Position numbers and translations under genes: made by a program. Shown here piece by piece: positions 43,466 to 54,269 of a stretch of 64,000 nucleotides of DNA (its first letter is position 1; every line of letters begins with the position of its first letter). The stretch spans positions 186,001-250,000 of the forward strand of contig NZ_CP022387.1 in the NCBI RefSeq assembly GCF_002302635.1. Reading direction: 5' to 3'. This DNA comes from Capnocytophaga stomatis. GTDB taxonomy: Bacteria > Bacteroidota > Bacteroidia > Flavobacteriales > Flavobacteriaceae. The notes under the pieces were generated by a model. It had not been told where the DNA came from, ran no database searches, and was given only the letters and a program-made list of their open reading frames with translations.

Positions 43466-43885
43466 GAAAGCAATATTTTAGCTTCTGAAATTTATTTTTT
43501 AGATTCTAATGATTAAATTTTAGATTTCGATGATTATTTTTTAAATTCAAGAAGCAATATTTTAGGTTCTAATGACTAAATTTTAAATTATAGAAGTAAT
43601 TTTTTAGATTTTGATGACAATATTTTAGCTTCCGGAATTTATTTTTTAGGTTATGAAGACAATATTTTAGATTATGATGACTATTTTTTAGATTCAAGAA
43701 GCAATAATTTAGGTTTTGAAGACAATATTTTAGATTTTGGAAGCTATTTTTTAAATTTAAGAAGCAATATTTTAGCTTCTGATAATAATAATTTAGCTTC
43801 CAGAATTTATTTTTTAGGTTATGAAGACAATATTTTAGCTTACGTAATCTATCTTTTTGCTTTTTTAAATTCTTTTTTTGCTTTT
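43466..43885. repeat. Twenty-copy degenerate 21-nt tandem array, reading as heptads on the minus strand
   Basis: About twenty consecutive 21-nt units run without a single insertion or deletion, each with a core like AATATTTTAGATT. On the minus strand one frame reads as heptads such as NLKYCLH, NLKNKFR and KLKYCHQ, with Leu at one position and Phe/Leu/His four residues on, the 4-3 spacing of a coiled coil. That frame starts only with a GTG (43922), inside a hairpin, and is broken by TAG codons at 43569-43571 and in a later unit. No promoter is seen. It may be a decayed or atypical gene or a DNA-level repeat. It occupies much of the 742-base gap 43382-44123. Confidence 0.9.
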
Positions 43886-43911
43886 TTAGATTTTCAAAAC
43901 AGAAACAAAAA

Positions 43912-43940
43912 ACTCCGAACACAAAATTTGCATTCGGAGT
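43912..43940 (-). terminator. Probable terminator on the minus strand
   Basis: ACTCCGAA (43912-43919) pairs with TTCGGAGT (43933-43940) around a 13-nt loop. On the minus strand the stem is followed by TTTTTTGTTT. It could end read-through from the ABC-F gene at 44124. Confidence 0.6.
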
Positions 43941-43993
43941 CGTTTATCATAATTATTTTTTAGCCTTTGAAGACTTTTATTGGAAGTGATGTA

Positions 43994-44109
43994 AAAAGTA
44001 TGATGCCTTTAAAAAAAGTGTTTTTGTCAGGCTGAGCGTAGTCAAAGCGTTATCATTACAAGGCTTCAACTACGCTCAGCCTGACAATCATAACCTGCAT
44101 CATACTTTT
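43994..44109. repeat. Nested inverted repeat, MITE-like, 116 bp
   Basis: An outer pair of arms, AAAAGTATGATGC (43994-44006) and its exact complement (44097-44109), encloses an inner perfect 18-bp pair, TGTCAGGCTGAGCGTAGT (44025-44042) and its complement (44069-44086). It sits in the gap downstream of the ABC-F gene and has no frame. The inner motif is one I recall as a common interspersed repeat in Bacteroidota genomes. Confidence 0.9.
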
Positions 44110-44123
44110 AATAACACAACCCT

Positions 44124-45758
<1,635 letters not shown>

Positions 45759-45875
45759 TTAAATCGGGGGCAAAGATATCATTATTAAATGAAAGAGAAA
45801 AGTTTGTACACAAAAAAGCCGACTCACAGTATTGTAAGCCGACCATAAAGAACTCATCCCTGACAACATTTTTCT

Positions 45876-48341
45876 CTAAAATTCCATCTCTGTCTCATCC
45901 ATTGTGTTGTCACGCTGGGATTTTCGTTCTTTTTGTTGTCCTTTCATATTTCCGAAGCGATATGTAAAATTCAGCATTATTTGACGCTGACGCCATTGCA
46001 TTTCGGTATGTGTAATCACTCTTTCCGTTTTCGTATCGGCAATCATTTTACGCGAATTGAATACATCGCTCACATTCAAGGAGATATTTCCTTGCTTGTT
46101 TAATATTTCCTTACTCAAAGCCAAATTAGCCGAAAGCTCTCCTTCTATCTCCGATTGAGCTGATTTTCTGGGAGCATTATACATAACATTCGTTTGAAAA
46201 TCAATATTATATATTAAAGGTAATTTCGCCGTAAAACGACTTGACCACGAATTGGCTTCTGTATTAAAATTTTGTGTACTTGTCACATTTTGGTAATTCG
46301 TATAGGTATATGAACCGCTTGATTTATAGTGATAAAAGTTCATATTTAATGAAAAACGCCAATTTCTTTTCGGAGTGTAATTCGTTGTAAATTCTACCCC
46401 TACCCTATCTTCATCGGAAAGATTAATCGGACGACGCAACATCACAGGAACCGAAAGCCCATTTATCGTAATAAAATCGCCCGTTTCCAACGAAATCATT
46501 TCAAAAACCTCTGTGGAATGGTTGTAATAAACAGACGTGTTCAAACTTAAATTATCCCATTTTTTCAAATACGCAACATCAAAAGCATTGGTGTACGTTG
46601 GATCTAAATCCGGATTTCCGCTAAATAAATTCGTGTTACTCGAACGAGATACAAACGGATTGATAAATCGTGACCAAGGACGACGCAAACGGCGACTATA
46701 ACTCAAACTAATCTGCTGTTCTCCCGAAAATTCGTATCCCAAATACACTGAAGGAAACAATGCTGAATATTCTTTTGAATAGTTTTCGTTCGTATTTTTC
46801 AGCAGAGAAGTAACTTTGGTATGTTCAAAACGCAATCCTCCCATAAAGTTCCATTTGCCAAATTTCGTTCCAAGTTGTGAGTAAAATGCATTCACATTCT
46901 GCTCATACACAAAGTGATTGCTAAAATTCGGATTTCTGACCAAGTTTCCTGCTCCGTCCAAAATGCCTGCCGTAAAATCAATATCCGTTTCATCTAACGT
47001 TCCGCGATAACCCGCTTCAAACTGCGATTTTTTATTTTCCCCAAACGGAAGCACATAATCAATCTGAGCCAGATGTTTTACGCCTTTCTCTTTCCCGATG
47101 GTTTGTTCCGTTTCTAAATCTATATTCGTTGTCAAATTTCTTTCTTTAATGATGGCATTTTCATCTTCTTTTGATGAAGAAAACTGATAATCAGCAGTTA
47201 ATTTATGTCCATCATTATTAAATTTATGTTCAAAATTAAGCGAATATTGAAAACGAAAATCATCATCTGATTCCGTATTATTTCTGTAACGCTTTGCTGT
47301 TAGCACACGATTGGCATCGTAATTTAAAAAATTATTATCTGTGGTATTTGTTCCTTTTTTCGAACTCAAAACAAAGCTGTTTGTAATGGAAGATTTATCA
47401 TTAAAACGATATTCAGCCCCTAAATTAAGGTTATAACCATCTCTAAGACGATTTGTTTTGCGATTTTCATCTTGAAAATTGGCAGTTTTGCCCAAATTAT
47501 CCAAATTTTCCTGACTAAAATTCGTATTTCCGGGAGAATTTCGATGATTATACGACAGATTTGTAAAGAAAGTCCAATCTTCTTTTCGCAAACTCAGATT
47601 TGTTCCCAATTCATACGCCTGCGGGTTTCCTACCGAAGCAGTTACCGACCCCATAAAGCCCATTGCACTTCCTTTTTTAAGAATTATATTGATAATTCCT
47701 GCTGTTCCCTCGGCATCATAACGTGATGAAGGATTTGAAATAACTTCCACTCTTTCAATAGATTCCGCAGGAAGCTGACGCAAAGCTTCATCATTGACTC
47801 CCGACAAAGCGGAAGGCTTGCCGTTAATTAAAATTTGAACACTTTCATTTCCTCGGAAGCTTACCTTTCCTTCCGCATCAACCGAAACCGAAGGCACATT
47901 ATCCAAAACATCGGAAACTGAACCTCCTTTAACGGTCATATCCTGCCCCACATTGTACACTTTTTTATCCAAATGCAACTCAACCGTAGTTCGCTCGGCA
48001 ACAACATCAACTCCGCTAAGTTCCTCAACATCAATTTTTAAAATAATATTACCTAACTTTTTGTTATCATTTAAGTTAAAATTCTTCACTTCATAAGTTT
48101 TGAATGAAAAAAACTGAACTTTCAAATGATACATTCCTTTAGGAGCTTTTACGTCAAACTCTCCTTTTTCGTTAGTTACGCCTCCTGTTATTTTGCTTGG
48201 ATTATCCAACGATTCAAGCACGATAGTTGCATATTCCAAAGGCGTTTTAGTTTCATTATCAATCACTTTTCCTGATATTGAAAACTCTTGTCCCCAAACT
48301 GAAAATGTAACAAAAGTGAGTAAAAATACTAATTTCTTCAT
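45876..48341 (-). CDS. TonB-dependent outer-membrane receptor (OMP_b-brl_3 type)
   Basis: An 821-residue outer-membrane protein. Signal peptide (ending SVWGQ), then a carboxypeptidase-regulatory-like domain (about 20-100, SGKVIDNETKTPLEYATIVLES). A plug domain follows with DVLDNVPSVSVDAEGKVSFRGNESV, then a beta-barrel ending LNFTYRFGNMKG and a charged, Gln/Lys/Arg tail. This layout fits the peptide/siderophore-receptor-like group rather than SusC, and no SusD gene is adjacent, so the ligand is unknown. The frame is open to an ATG at 48383, but the signal peptide starts at 48341. The last 30 residues are unusually polar. Confidence 0.9.
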   Translation of the reverse strand: MKKLVFLLTFVTFSVWGQEFSISGKVIDNETKTPLEYATIVLESLDNPSKITGGVTNEKGEFDVKAPKGMYHLKVQFFSFKTYEVKNFNLNDNKKLGNIILKIDVEELSGVDVVAERTTVELHLDKKVYNVGQDMTVKGGSVSDVLDNVPSVSVDAEGKVSFRGNESVQILINGKPSALSGVNDEALRQLPAESIERVEVISNPSSRYDAEGTAGIINIILKKGSAMGFMGSVTASVGNPQAYELGTNLSLRKEDWTFFTNLSYNHRNSPGNTNFSQENLDNLGKTANFQDENRKTNRLRDGYNLNLGAEYRFNDKSSITNSFVLSSKKGTNTTDNNFLNYDANRVLTAKRYRNNTESDDDFRFQYSLNFEHKFNNDGHKLTADYQFSSSKEDENAIIKERNLTTNIDLETEQTIGKEKGVKHLAQIDYVLPFGENKKSQFEAGYRGTLDETDIDFTAGILDGAGNLVRNPNFSNHFVYEQNVNAFYSQLGTKFGKWNFMGGLRFEHTKVTSLLKNTNENYSKEYSALFPSVYLGYEFSGEQQISLSYSRRLRRPWSRFINPFVSRSSNTNLFSGNPDLDPTYTNAFDVAYLKKWDNLSLNTSVYYNHSTEVFEMISLETGDFITINGLSVPVMLRRPINLSDEDRVGVEFTTNYTPKRNWRFSLNMNFYHYKSSGSYTYTNYQNVTSTQNFNTEANSWSSRFTAKLPLIYNIDFQTNVMYNAPRKSAQSEIEGELSANLALSKEILNKQGNISLNVSDVFNSRKMIADTKTERVITHTEMQWRQRQIMLNFTYRFGNMKGQQKERKSQRDNTMDETEMEF

Positions 48342-48549
48342 AATAAATGATTTCGTTTTTATAAAATATACTTCGTTAGACATCGAAAAAAATAAATGGT
48401 TTAACGAAAAAGAAATTAATAATTCTAATTTTTAAAGATTCTACATATAAAAAACTAATTACTAATTGGTTACAAACATTTTTATAATCTCAAATAAATT
48501 TTCATCACAAATATTTTTTTACTTTTTTATAGATTTTTTACACTCTTTA

Positions 48550-48579
48550 TTGTTTTTTATATTTTTTTGATTAGTTTTG
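48550..48579 (+). promoter_or_regulatory. Promoter of the GNAT gene, deciding its start codon
   Basis: TTG (48550-48552) is followed after 19 bases by TAGTTTTG (48572-48579), a textbook flavobacterial promoter. It overlaps the upstream in-frame ATG at 48567, so translation must start downstream, at 48603. Confidence 0.75.
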
Positions 48580-48602
48580 TTGAAGAAATAAAGAAGAAAA
48601 CT

Positions 48603-49043
48603 ATGGTTACATTTTTAACAAAAGAACTCATTACTCCGGTAATTGAGCAAGATGCTCGTGATTTATTCTCCTTGCTGAGCAAAAGAAATCAACTTTCTCT
48701 TTCTGAGATTTTTAAAAATGAAAAAGAAGCTCCTTTCATAGCTTGCCATATTGAGGACGGAAGGCTTTTAGGGATGGCCTCAATGGCTGTTTACAAGGTC
48801 ATTTCCGGACATAAAGGCTGGATTGAGGACGTTGTTGTGAGTGAATCTCAACGCGGAAAAAAAATAGGAAAAAAACTCATTCAAGCCCTTATCGAAAAGG
48901 GAAAGTCATTAGATTTGGGAGAAATCCTGCTTTTCACTTCTGCCGACAAAACCGGTGCCATCAAACTCTATGAGCAAGAGGAATTTAAGGATAAAGGAGT
49001 TTTGGTGTATGTAAAAGCTTTAAAAGAGATTTATCCAAAATAG
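48603..49043 (+). CDS. GNAT family N-acetyltransferase
   Basis: A 146-residue acetyltransferase. The acetyl-CoA-binding region has HKGWIEDVVVSESQRGKKIGKKLIQALI, with the R/Q-x-x-G-x-G/K pattern (QRGKKIGKKL), and the C-terminal ILLFTSADKTGAIKLYEQEEF is the usual motif B. The substrate cannot be inferred. The ATG at 48603 is chosen because the promoter -7 box covers the upstream one. It converges on plsC, with one terminator serving both. Confidence 0.88.
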   Translation: MVTFLTKELITPVIEQDARDLFSLLSKRNQLSLSEIFKNEKEAPFIACHIEDGRLLGMASMAVYKVISGHKGWIEDVVVSESQRGKKIGKKLIQALIEKGKSLDLGEILLFTSADKTGAIKLYEQEEFKDKGVLVYVKALKEIYPK

Positions 49044-49047
49044 AAAA

Positions 49048-49079
49048 AAACCGACAGCTACAAAATTAGTTGTCGGTTT
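49048..49079. terminator. Bidirectional terminator overlapping the plsC stop codon
   Basis: AAACCGACAGCTA (49048-49060) pairs with TAGTTGTCGGTTT (49067-49079) with one G-U pair, with a T run on both strands. The plsC stop codon (49066-49068) lies in the loop and stem, so the terminator begins inside the coding region of that gene. Confidence 0.85.
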
Positions 49080-49830
49080 GTGTATTTTTTACTTTCAAGA
49101 ATGATTCGTGTTGCTCGATTGCCATTTCTATTTTCTCAACAATTTGTTCAACACTTTCATTCTCATAATCAATCTGTAAAGGTGCTTTGATAACCATTGA
49201 TTGTTGAACGCCTTTTTTCTTGATATTGATTCCTTTTTTATCAAACGAACGACGAAAACCATCAATCACAATAGGCACTACAATAGGTTTATATTGTTTT
49301 ATTAAGTGAGCTGTGCCTTTACGAATAGGTTTCCAAGGAGATGTAGTCCCTTGTGGAAAAGTAATTACCCAGCCGTCATTTAAAGCAATTCCGATGTTAT
49401 TTACATCACTTTGTTTAACATCGCGTTTGATATCTTTTCCCTTTTCACGCCAAGTTCTGTCCACTGGAATTGCACCGACATAACTCAAAATTTTTGGAAG
49501 CAAGCCTGACTTCATCGTTTCGGAAGCTGCTATGTAATAGATGTTTAGCTTCGGATTCCACAAATAGCTTATATTTTTAATTGTATTTACCCTTCCTTTC
49601 AGACTTGCATTAAAAACGTGAAGCATCGCAGCTACATCAGCAAAATACGTCTGGTGATTTGATATAAACAATACATTTGCTTCAGGTAACGCTCTGATGA
49701 CGTCTGAGCCTTCTATTTTTAACTGATTAAACCCATTATAACGGCTGTGCGTAATAATCCCGAAAAGCCTGATTAACCAGCGTTTTATCCACAATATTTG
49801 CCCAAAAGGACTTCTTTTAAACAATCTCAT
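49066..49830 (-). CDS. Lysophospholipid acyltransferase family protein (PlsC-like)
   Basis: A 254-residue membrane-associated acyltransferase. The catalytic motif is NHQTYFAD (an NHx4D box), followed by the second motif FPQGTTSPWKPIRKGTAHLI, which corresponds to the FPEGTxS box with Gln in place of Glu. It is expected to acylate lysophosphatidic acid at position 2, though related acyltransferases exist. The N-terminus (RSPFGQILWIKRWLIRLFGI) is amphipathic. The stop codon falls within a terminator hairpin. Confidence 0.86.
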   Translation of the reverse strand: MRLFKRSPFGQILWIKRWLIRLFGIITHSRYNGFNQLKIEGSDVIRALPEANVLFISNHQTYFADVAAMLHVFNASLKGRVNTIKNISYLWNPKLNIYYIAASETMKSGLLPKILSYVGAIPVDRTWREKGKDIKRDVKQSDVNNIGIALNDGWVITFPQGTTSPWKPIRKGTAHLIKQYKPIVVPIVIDGFRRSFDKKGINIKKKGVQQSMVIKAPLQIDYENESVEQIVEKIEMAIEQHESFLKVKNTQTDN

Positions 49831-49920
49831 CTCTTAAAATTCTTCAATAAAAGTTTAAAAATCAGAAAAAAATTCATCATCTTCCTCTAATCCAATGATT
49901 TACAACCCATTTCCGGATTT

Positions 49921-51114
49921 TCAACTAATCACTCCGCTTCCAACGAGTTCCTCATCATCATACCAAACGGCAAACTGTCCTTCGGTAATGGCACTTTGCG
50001 GTTCTTCAAAATAAATAAAAAGCCCACTTTCGGTCTTGTACAAAATAGCTTTCTGCAACGGCTGACGATAGCGAATACGCACCATAAAATCCTTGCTTTC
50101 ACCTATTTGCAAAGCCAAATCTTCACGAACCCAATGCACATCACTTTCTTTTATAAAAAGAGCTTTTCGGAAAAGACCTCTGTGGCTATGACTTTGCCCT
50201 ACGTAGATAATATTCTGATTTACATCAGTTTCTATAACAAAAAGTGGTTCGGGTGTGCCTCCCACGTGCAAACCTTTACGTTGACCTTTGGTAAAATAAT
50301 GAGCTCCTTGGTGTGTACCTACTTTTTTTCCGTCAGAAGGCTGATATTCAAATCTTTTTGAAAGATATTTCAATTCATCTTCATAAGTTTCAAAAAGTTT
50401 TAAGTAATCAAAAGATTTATATCCTTGCCAATCATTCGGAATTTCAATAATATCTCCCTCTTTAGGTTGTAATTGTTGTTGTAAAAATTCAGGTAAACGC
50501 ACCTTTCCTACAAAGCAAAGCCCTTGAGAGTCTTTCTTTTCGGCGGTAACTAATCCTTGTTCCGAGGCAATAGCTCTAACCTCCGATTTTTGAAGTTCAC
50601 CAATCGGGAAAAGAGCTTTACTTAGCTGTTGCTGTGATAATTGGCATAAAAAATAAGATTGGTCTTTATTTGTATCCTTTCCTGAAAGTAAACGATAGAT
50701 TTTTTTGCCATCAACAATGATTTCTTCCTTTCTGCAATAATGCCCGGTTGCCACATAATCAGCTCCAAGTGAAAGAGCCAAATTCATAAACACATCAAAT
50801 TTTATCTCTCTGTTACACAACACATCAGGATTAGGAGTACGACCATTTTCATACTCACGAAACATATAATCAACAATGCGTTGTTTATATGGCTCACTCA
50901 TATCCACAGTCTGGAATGGAATGCCTAATTTTTCAGCTACCAGAAGGGCGTCATTGCTATCTTCCAGCCAAGGACATTCGTTGGAAATCGTAACCGAATC
51001 ATCGTGCCAGTTCTTCATAAACAAGCCAATTACCTCATACCCTTGTTGTTGCAAAAGATACGCAGCAACACTGCTATCCACACCGCCTGAAAGCCCTACT
51101 ACTACTTTTTTCAT
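49921..51114 (-). CDS. mnmA: tRNA-specific 2-thiouridylase MnmA
   Basis: A 397-residue enzyme that thiolates U34 of tRNA Lys, Glu and Gln. The PP-loop SGGVDSS is at 9-15. The catalytic pair is C100 ([12 protein letters not shown]) and C200 (GLCFVGKV), with the family's [10 protein letters not shown] seen as [10 protein letters not shown], and HTIGQRKGL-like [12 protein letters not shown] near the C-terminal domain. TAGCTTTG (51158-51165, minus strand) lies 44 bases upstream. Length is slightly above average (about 370). Confidence 0.95.
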   Translation of the reverse strand: MKKVVVGLSGGVDSSVAAYLLQQQGYEVIGLFMKNWHDDSVTISNECPWLEDSNDALLVAEKLGIPFQTVDMSEPYKQRIVDYMFREYENGRTPNPDVLCNREIKFDVFMNLALSLGADYVATGHYCRKEEIIVDGKKIYRLLSGKDTNKDQSYFLCQLSQQQLSKALFPIGELQKSEVRAIASEQGLVTAEKKDSQGLCFVGKVRLPEFLQQQLQPKEGDIIEIPNDWQGYKSFDYLKLFETYEDELKYLSKRFEYQPSDGKKVGTHQGAHYFTKGQRKGLHVGGTPEPLFVIETDVNQNIIYVGQSHSHRGLFRKALFIKESDVHWVREDLALQIGESKDFMVRIRYRQPLQKAILYKTESGLFIYFEEPQSAITEGQFAVWYDDEELVGSGVIS

Positions 51115-51225
51115 TTTTTTCTACGATACAACTTCGTTTGTCGAAACAATTAAAGTGCAAAGCTACTATTTTTTTATGACTTATCACTATTTCCTTTTCA
51201 CCTCTTATATTTTAACTTAAATTCG

Positions 51226-51233
51226 TAACTTTG
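51226..51233 (+). promoter_or_regulatory. -7 element of uvrA
   Basis: TAACTTTG matches TAnnTTTG and lies 20 bases ahead of the ATG at 51254. The gap 51115-51253 also holds the minus-strand element of mnmA. Confidence 0.55.
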
Positions 51234-51253
51234 CCCCCTAATCTCATATTCAA

Positions 51254-54175
51254 ATGAAAGAGAGCCAAAAAAAAGAAAAAAACAACAAAACAATACAACG
51301 CAAAAAAAATCAGACCACGACTTGTTTGGAAGAAAAACAAACCCAATTTGAGGAAAATATTTCCGTCAAAGGTGCTCGCGTTCACAACCTTAAAAACATA
51401 GATATTGACATTCCCAGAGAGCAATTGGTGGTTATCACGGGGCTTTCCGGAAGTGGAAAATCGTCATTGGCGTTTGATACCATTTACGCCGAAGGACAAC
51501 GACGCTACATCGAAACTTTTTCGGCATACGCAAGGCAGTTTTTAGGCGGATTGGAGCGTCCTGATGTGGATAAAATCGACGGACTTTCACCCGTTATTGC
51601 TATTGAACAGAAAACTACCTCAAAATCACCGCGTTCCACCGTTGGTACTATCACTGAGATATATGATTTCTTGCGATTGCTCTTCGCTCGTGCCTCGGAT
51701 GCGTACAGTTTCCAGACGGGAGAAAAAATGGTGAGTTATAGCGATGCTCAAGTACAAGAACTTATTTCCGAAAAATATAACAATCAAAGAATTAACATTT
51801 TAGCTCCGGTAGTGCAATCCAGAAAAGGACATTATCGAGAACTTTTCGAGCAGATTGCCAAACAAGGTTTCGTAAAAGTGCGAACCAACGGCGAAATTCG
51901 TGACATTGAGAAAGGAATGAAGCTCGACCGTTACAAAACGCACGACATCGAAATCGTCATTGACCGAATGCTTATTGATAATCAGGAGGAAACCCAAAAA
52001 CGACTGAGTGAGTCCATCAAAACTGCAATGCATTACGGCGATGGCGTTTTGATGGTTCTTGAACAGGAAACAGGTCAAGTTCAGTATTTTAGCCGTAATT
52101 TGATGTGTCCTACAAGCGGAATTTCCTACCCGATGCCCGAGCCAAATACCTTTTCGTTCAACTCTCCCAAAGGAATGTGTCCGCATTGTAACGGATTGGG
52201 AGAAGTTCAAGAAGTAAACATCAATAAAATAATTCCGAATAAACAACTCTCTATCAAAAACGGAGCTATTTCAGCTATTGGAGAGCAAAAAAACACGTGG
52301 ATTTTCAAACAATTGGAAACCATTTTGCATAAATTCGGGGCGAAAATGTCTGACGGTTTTCAGCAACTTCCTCAGGAGGCTGTGGAGCTTATCTTGTACG
52401 GCGGAAAAGAAAAATTTTCCGTAAAATCGGATGTTTTGGGCATCACCCGAGATTATGAAATTGATTTTGAAGGAATTGTCAATTTTATTAAAAATCAATA
52501 TGATAACTCCGATTCTTCTTCCATAAAAAGATGGGCTTCCGAGTTTATGGACACGCTTCCTTGTCAGGAATGTAACGGAAGCAGATTGCGGAAAGAGGCT
52601 CTTTATTTCAAAATAAACGAAAAAAACATTTCGGAACTCTCCAATATGGATATTTTAGAGCTTTCGGAATGGTTTGCGACACTTTCTGACCGAATTTCGG
52701 ACAAACAGCGCAAAATTGCATCGGAAATCATCAAGGAAATACGCACGCGTTTGCAATTTTTGGTCGATGTGGGGCTGACATACTTATCATTAAGCCGAAG
52801 TTCAAAATCGCTTTCGGGTGGAGAAGCCCAGCGGATACGTTTGGCAACGCAAATCGGGTCGCAACTTACGGGCGTTTTGTATATTTTGGACGAACCCAGT
52901 ATCGGGTTGCATCAACGTGACAACCAACGACTTATCAATTCTTTAAAATCCCTCCGTGATATCGGAAATTCGGTTTTGGTGGTTGAACACGATGAAGAGA
53001 TGATTCTCGAAGCCGATTATGTTATCGACATAGGTCCAAAAGCGGGCAAAAACGGCGGAGAAATCATCTTCAAAGGTACTCCAAAACAGATGATGGACGC
53101 AAAAACCATCACTGCGGATTACATCAGTGGCAGGCGACAGGTTTCCGAGCCTAAAAAGCCCCGAAAAGGCAACGGAAAGGAGCTTATTTTACGAGGCTGT
53201 ACGGGAAATAATCTTAAAAATGTGTCTGTAACCTTTCCTTTGGGAAAAATGATTGGCGTGACGGGCGTTTCGGGCAGTGGAAAATCGACTTTGATAAACG
53301 AAACGCTTTATCCGATTTTGAACGCTCATTTTTTTAATGCGGTAAAAGTTCCGATGCCTTATGAAAGCATCGAAGGATTGGAAAATATTGATAAAGTCAT
53401 CGCCATTGATCAGTCCCCGATTGGGCGTACACCTCGCTCTAATCCAGCGACTTACACAGGGGTTTTCAGTGAAATTCGTACGCTTTTCACACAAACACCC
53501 GAGGCAATGATACGCGGATACAAACCGGGCAGATTCAGCTTTAATGTTAAAGGTGGCAGGTGCGAAACTTGTGAAGGTTCGGGACTAAAAGTCATCGAAA
53601 TGAACTTTCTGCCAGACGTTTACGTAGAATGCGAAACTTGCAAGGGTAAGCGATTCAACCGAGAAACGCTGGAAGTACGTTATAAAGGAAAATCAATAGC
53701 CGATGTTTTGGATATGACCATCAGTGATGCGGTTCAATTTTTTGAAAATATCCCGAAAATTCATCGTAAATTAAAAACAATAGAGGAAGTAGGCTTGGGG
53801 TATATCACTCTGGGTCAGCAATCTACAACACTTTCGGGTGGTGAAGCTCAACGTGTAAAATTGGCAACGGAACTTTCCAAAAAGGATACGGGCAACACCT
53901 TCTACATATTGGACGAACCCACCACAGGACTTCATTTTGAAGATGTTAGCGTTCTGTTAGAAGTGCTTGACAAGTTGGTCGATAAAGGAAATACAGTCCT
54001 TGTGATAGAACATAATCTTGATGTAATTAAAGCAATGGATTATATCATCGATATTGGCTACGAAGGCGGAAAAGGAGGCGGAGAAGTCGTGGCTTTTGGC
54101 TCTCCTTCGGAAGTGGCAAAACAAGAAAAGAGCTACACCGCCAAGTTTTTAAAAGGAATGATACAAGGCGAATAG
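51254..54175 (+). CDS. uvrA: Excinuclease ABC subunit UvrA
   Basis: A 973-residue damage-sensing ATPase of nucleotide excision repair. Walker A of site 1 is GLSGSGKS (63-70), with [17 protein letters not shown] and [11 protein letters not shown]. Site 2 has [24 protein letters not shown] and [11 protein letters not shown]. Zinc-binding cysteines are in [26 protein letters not shown] and CETCKGKRF. The first 35 residues, a Lys/Gln/Glu-rich segment before [13 protein letters not shown], extend beyond most UvrA proteins. The frame start at 51254 fits the -7 element. Monocistronic. Confidence 0.97.
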   Translation: MKESQKKEKNNKTIQRKKNQTTTCLEEKQTQFEENISVKGARVHNLKNIDIDIPREQLVVITGLSGSGKSSLAFDTIYAEGQRRYIETFSAYARQFLGGLERPDVDKIDGLSPVIAIEQKTTSKSPRSTVGTITEIYDFLRLLFARASDAYSFQTGEKMVSYSDAQVQELISEKYNNQRINILAPVVQSRKGHYRELFEQIAKQGFVKVRTNGEIRDIEKGMKLDRYKTHDIEIVIDRMLIDNQEETQKRLSESIKTAMHYGDGVLMVLEQETGQVQYFSRNLMCPTSGISYPMPEPNTFSFNSPKGMCPHCNGLGEVQEVNINKIIPNKQLSIKNGAISAIGEQKNTWIFKQLETILHKFGAKMSDGFQQLPQEAVELILYGGKEKFSVKSDVLGITRDYEIDFEGIVNFIKNQYDNSDSSSIKRWASEFMDTLPCQECNGSRLRKEALYFKINEKNISELSNMDILELSEWFATLSDRISDKQRKIASEIIKEIRTRLQFLVDVGLTYLSLSRSSKSLSGGEAQRIRLATQIGSQLTGVLYILDEPSIGLHQRDNQRLINSLKSLRDIGNSVLVVEHDEEMILEADYVIDIGPKAGKNGGEIIFKGTPKQMMDAKTITADYISGRRQVSEPKKPRKGNGKELILRGCTGNNLKNVSVTFPLGKMIGVTGVSGSGKSTLINETLYPILNAHFFNAVKVPMPYESIEGLENIDKVIAIDQSPIGRTPRSNPATYTGVFSEIRTLFTQTPEAMIRGYKPGRFSFNVKGGRCETCEGSGLKVIEMNFLPDVYVECETCKGKRFNRETLEVRYKGKSIADVLDMTISDAVQFFENIPKIHRKLKTIEEVGLGYITLGQQSTTLSGGEAQRVKLATELSKKDTGNTFYILDEPTTGLHFEDVSVLLEVLDKLVDKGNTVLVIEHNLDVIKAMDYIIDIGYEGGKGGGEVVAFGSPSEVAKQEKSYTAKFLKGMIQGE

Positions 54176-54205
54176 TTCAATAAATTAGAACAATTTAGGA
54201 AAGTT

Positions 54206-54237
54206 TTTGTATTTCTATCTTTTTATTTGTATGTTTG
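54206..54237 (+). promoter_or_regulatory. Promoter of lpdA (TTTG-N20-TAnnTTTG)
   Basis: TTTG (54206-54209) is followed after 20 bases by TATGTTTG (54230-54237). The ATG is at 54270, giving a leader of about 30 nt. Confidence 0.65.
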
Positions 54238-54269
54238 TGGCATTAATCATAGAATTTAATCATTAAGTT

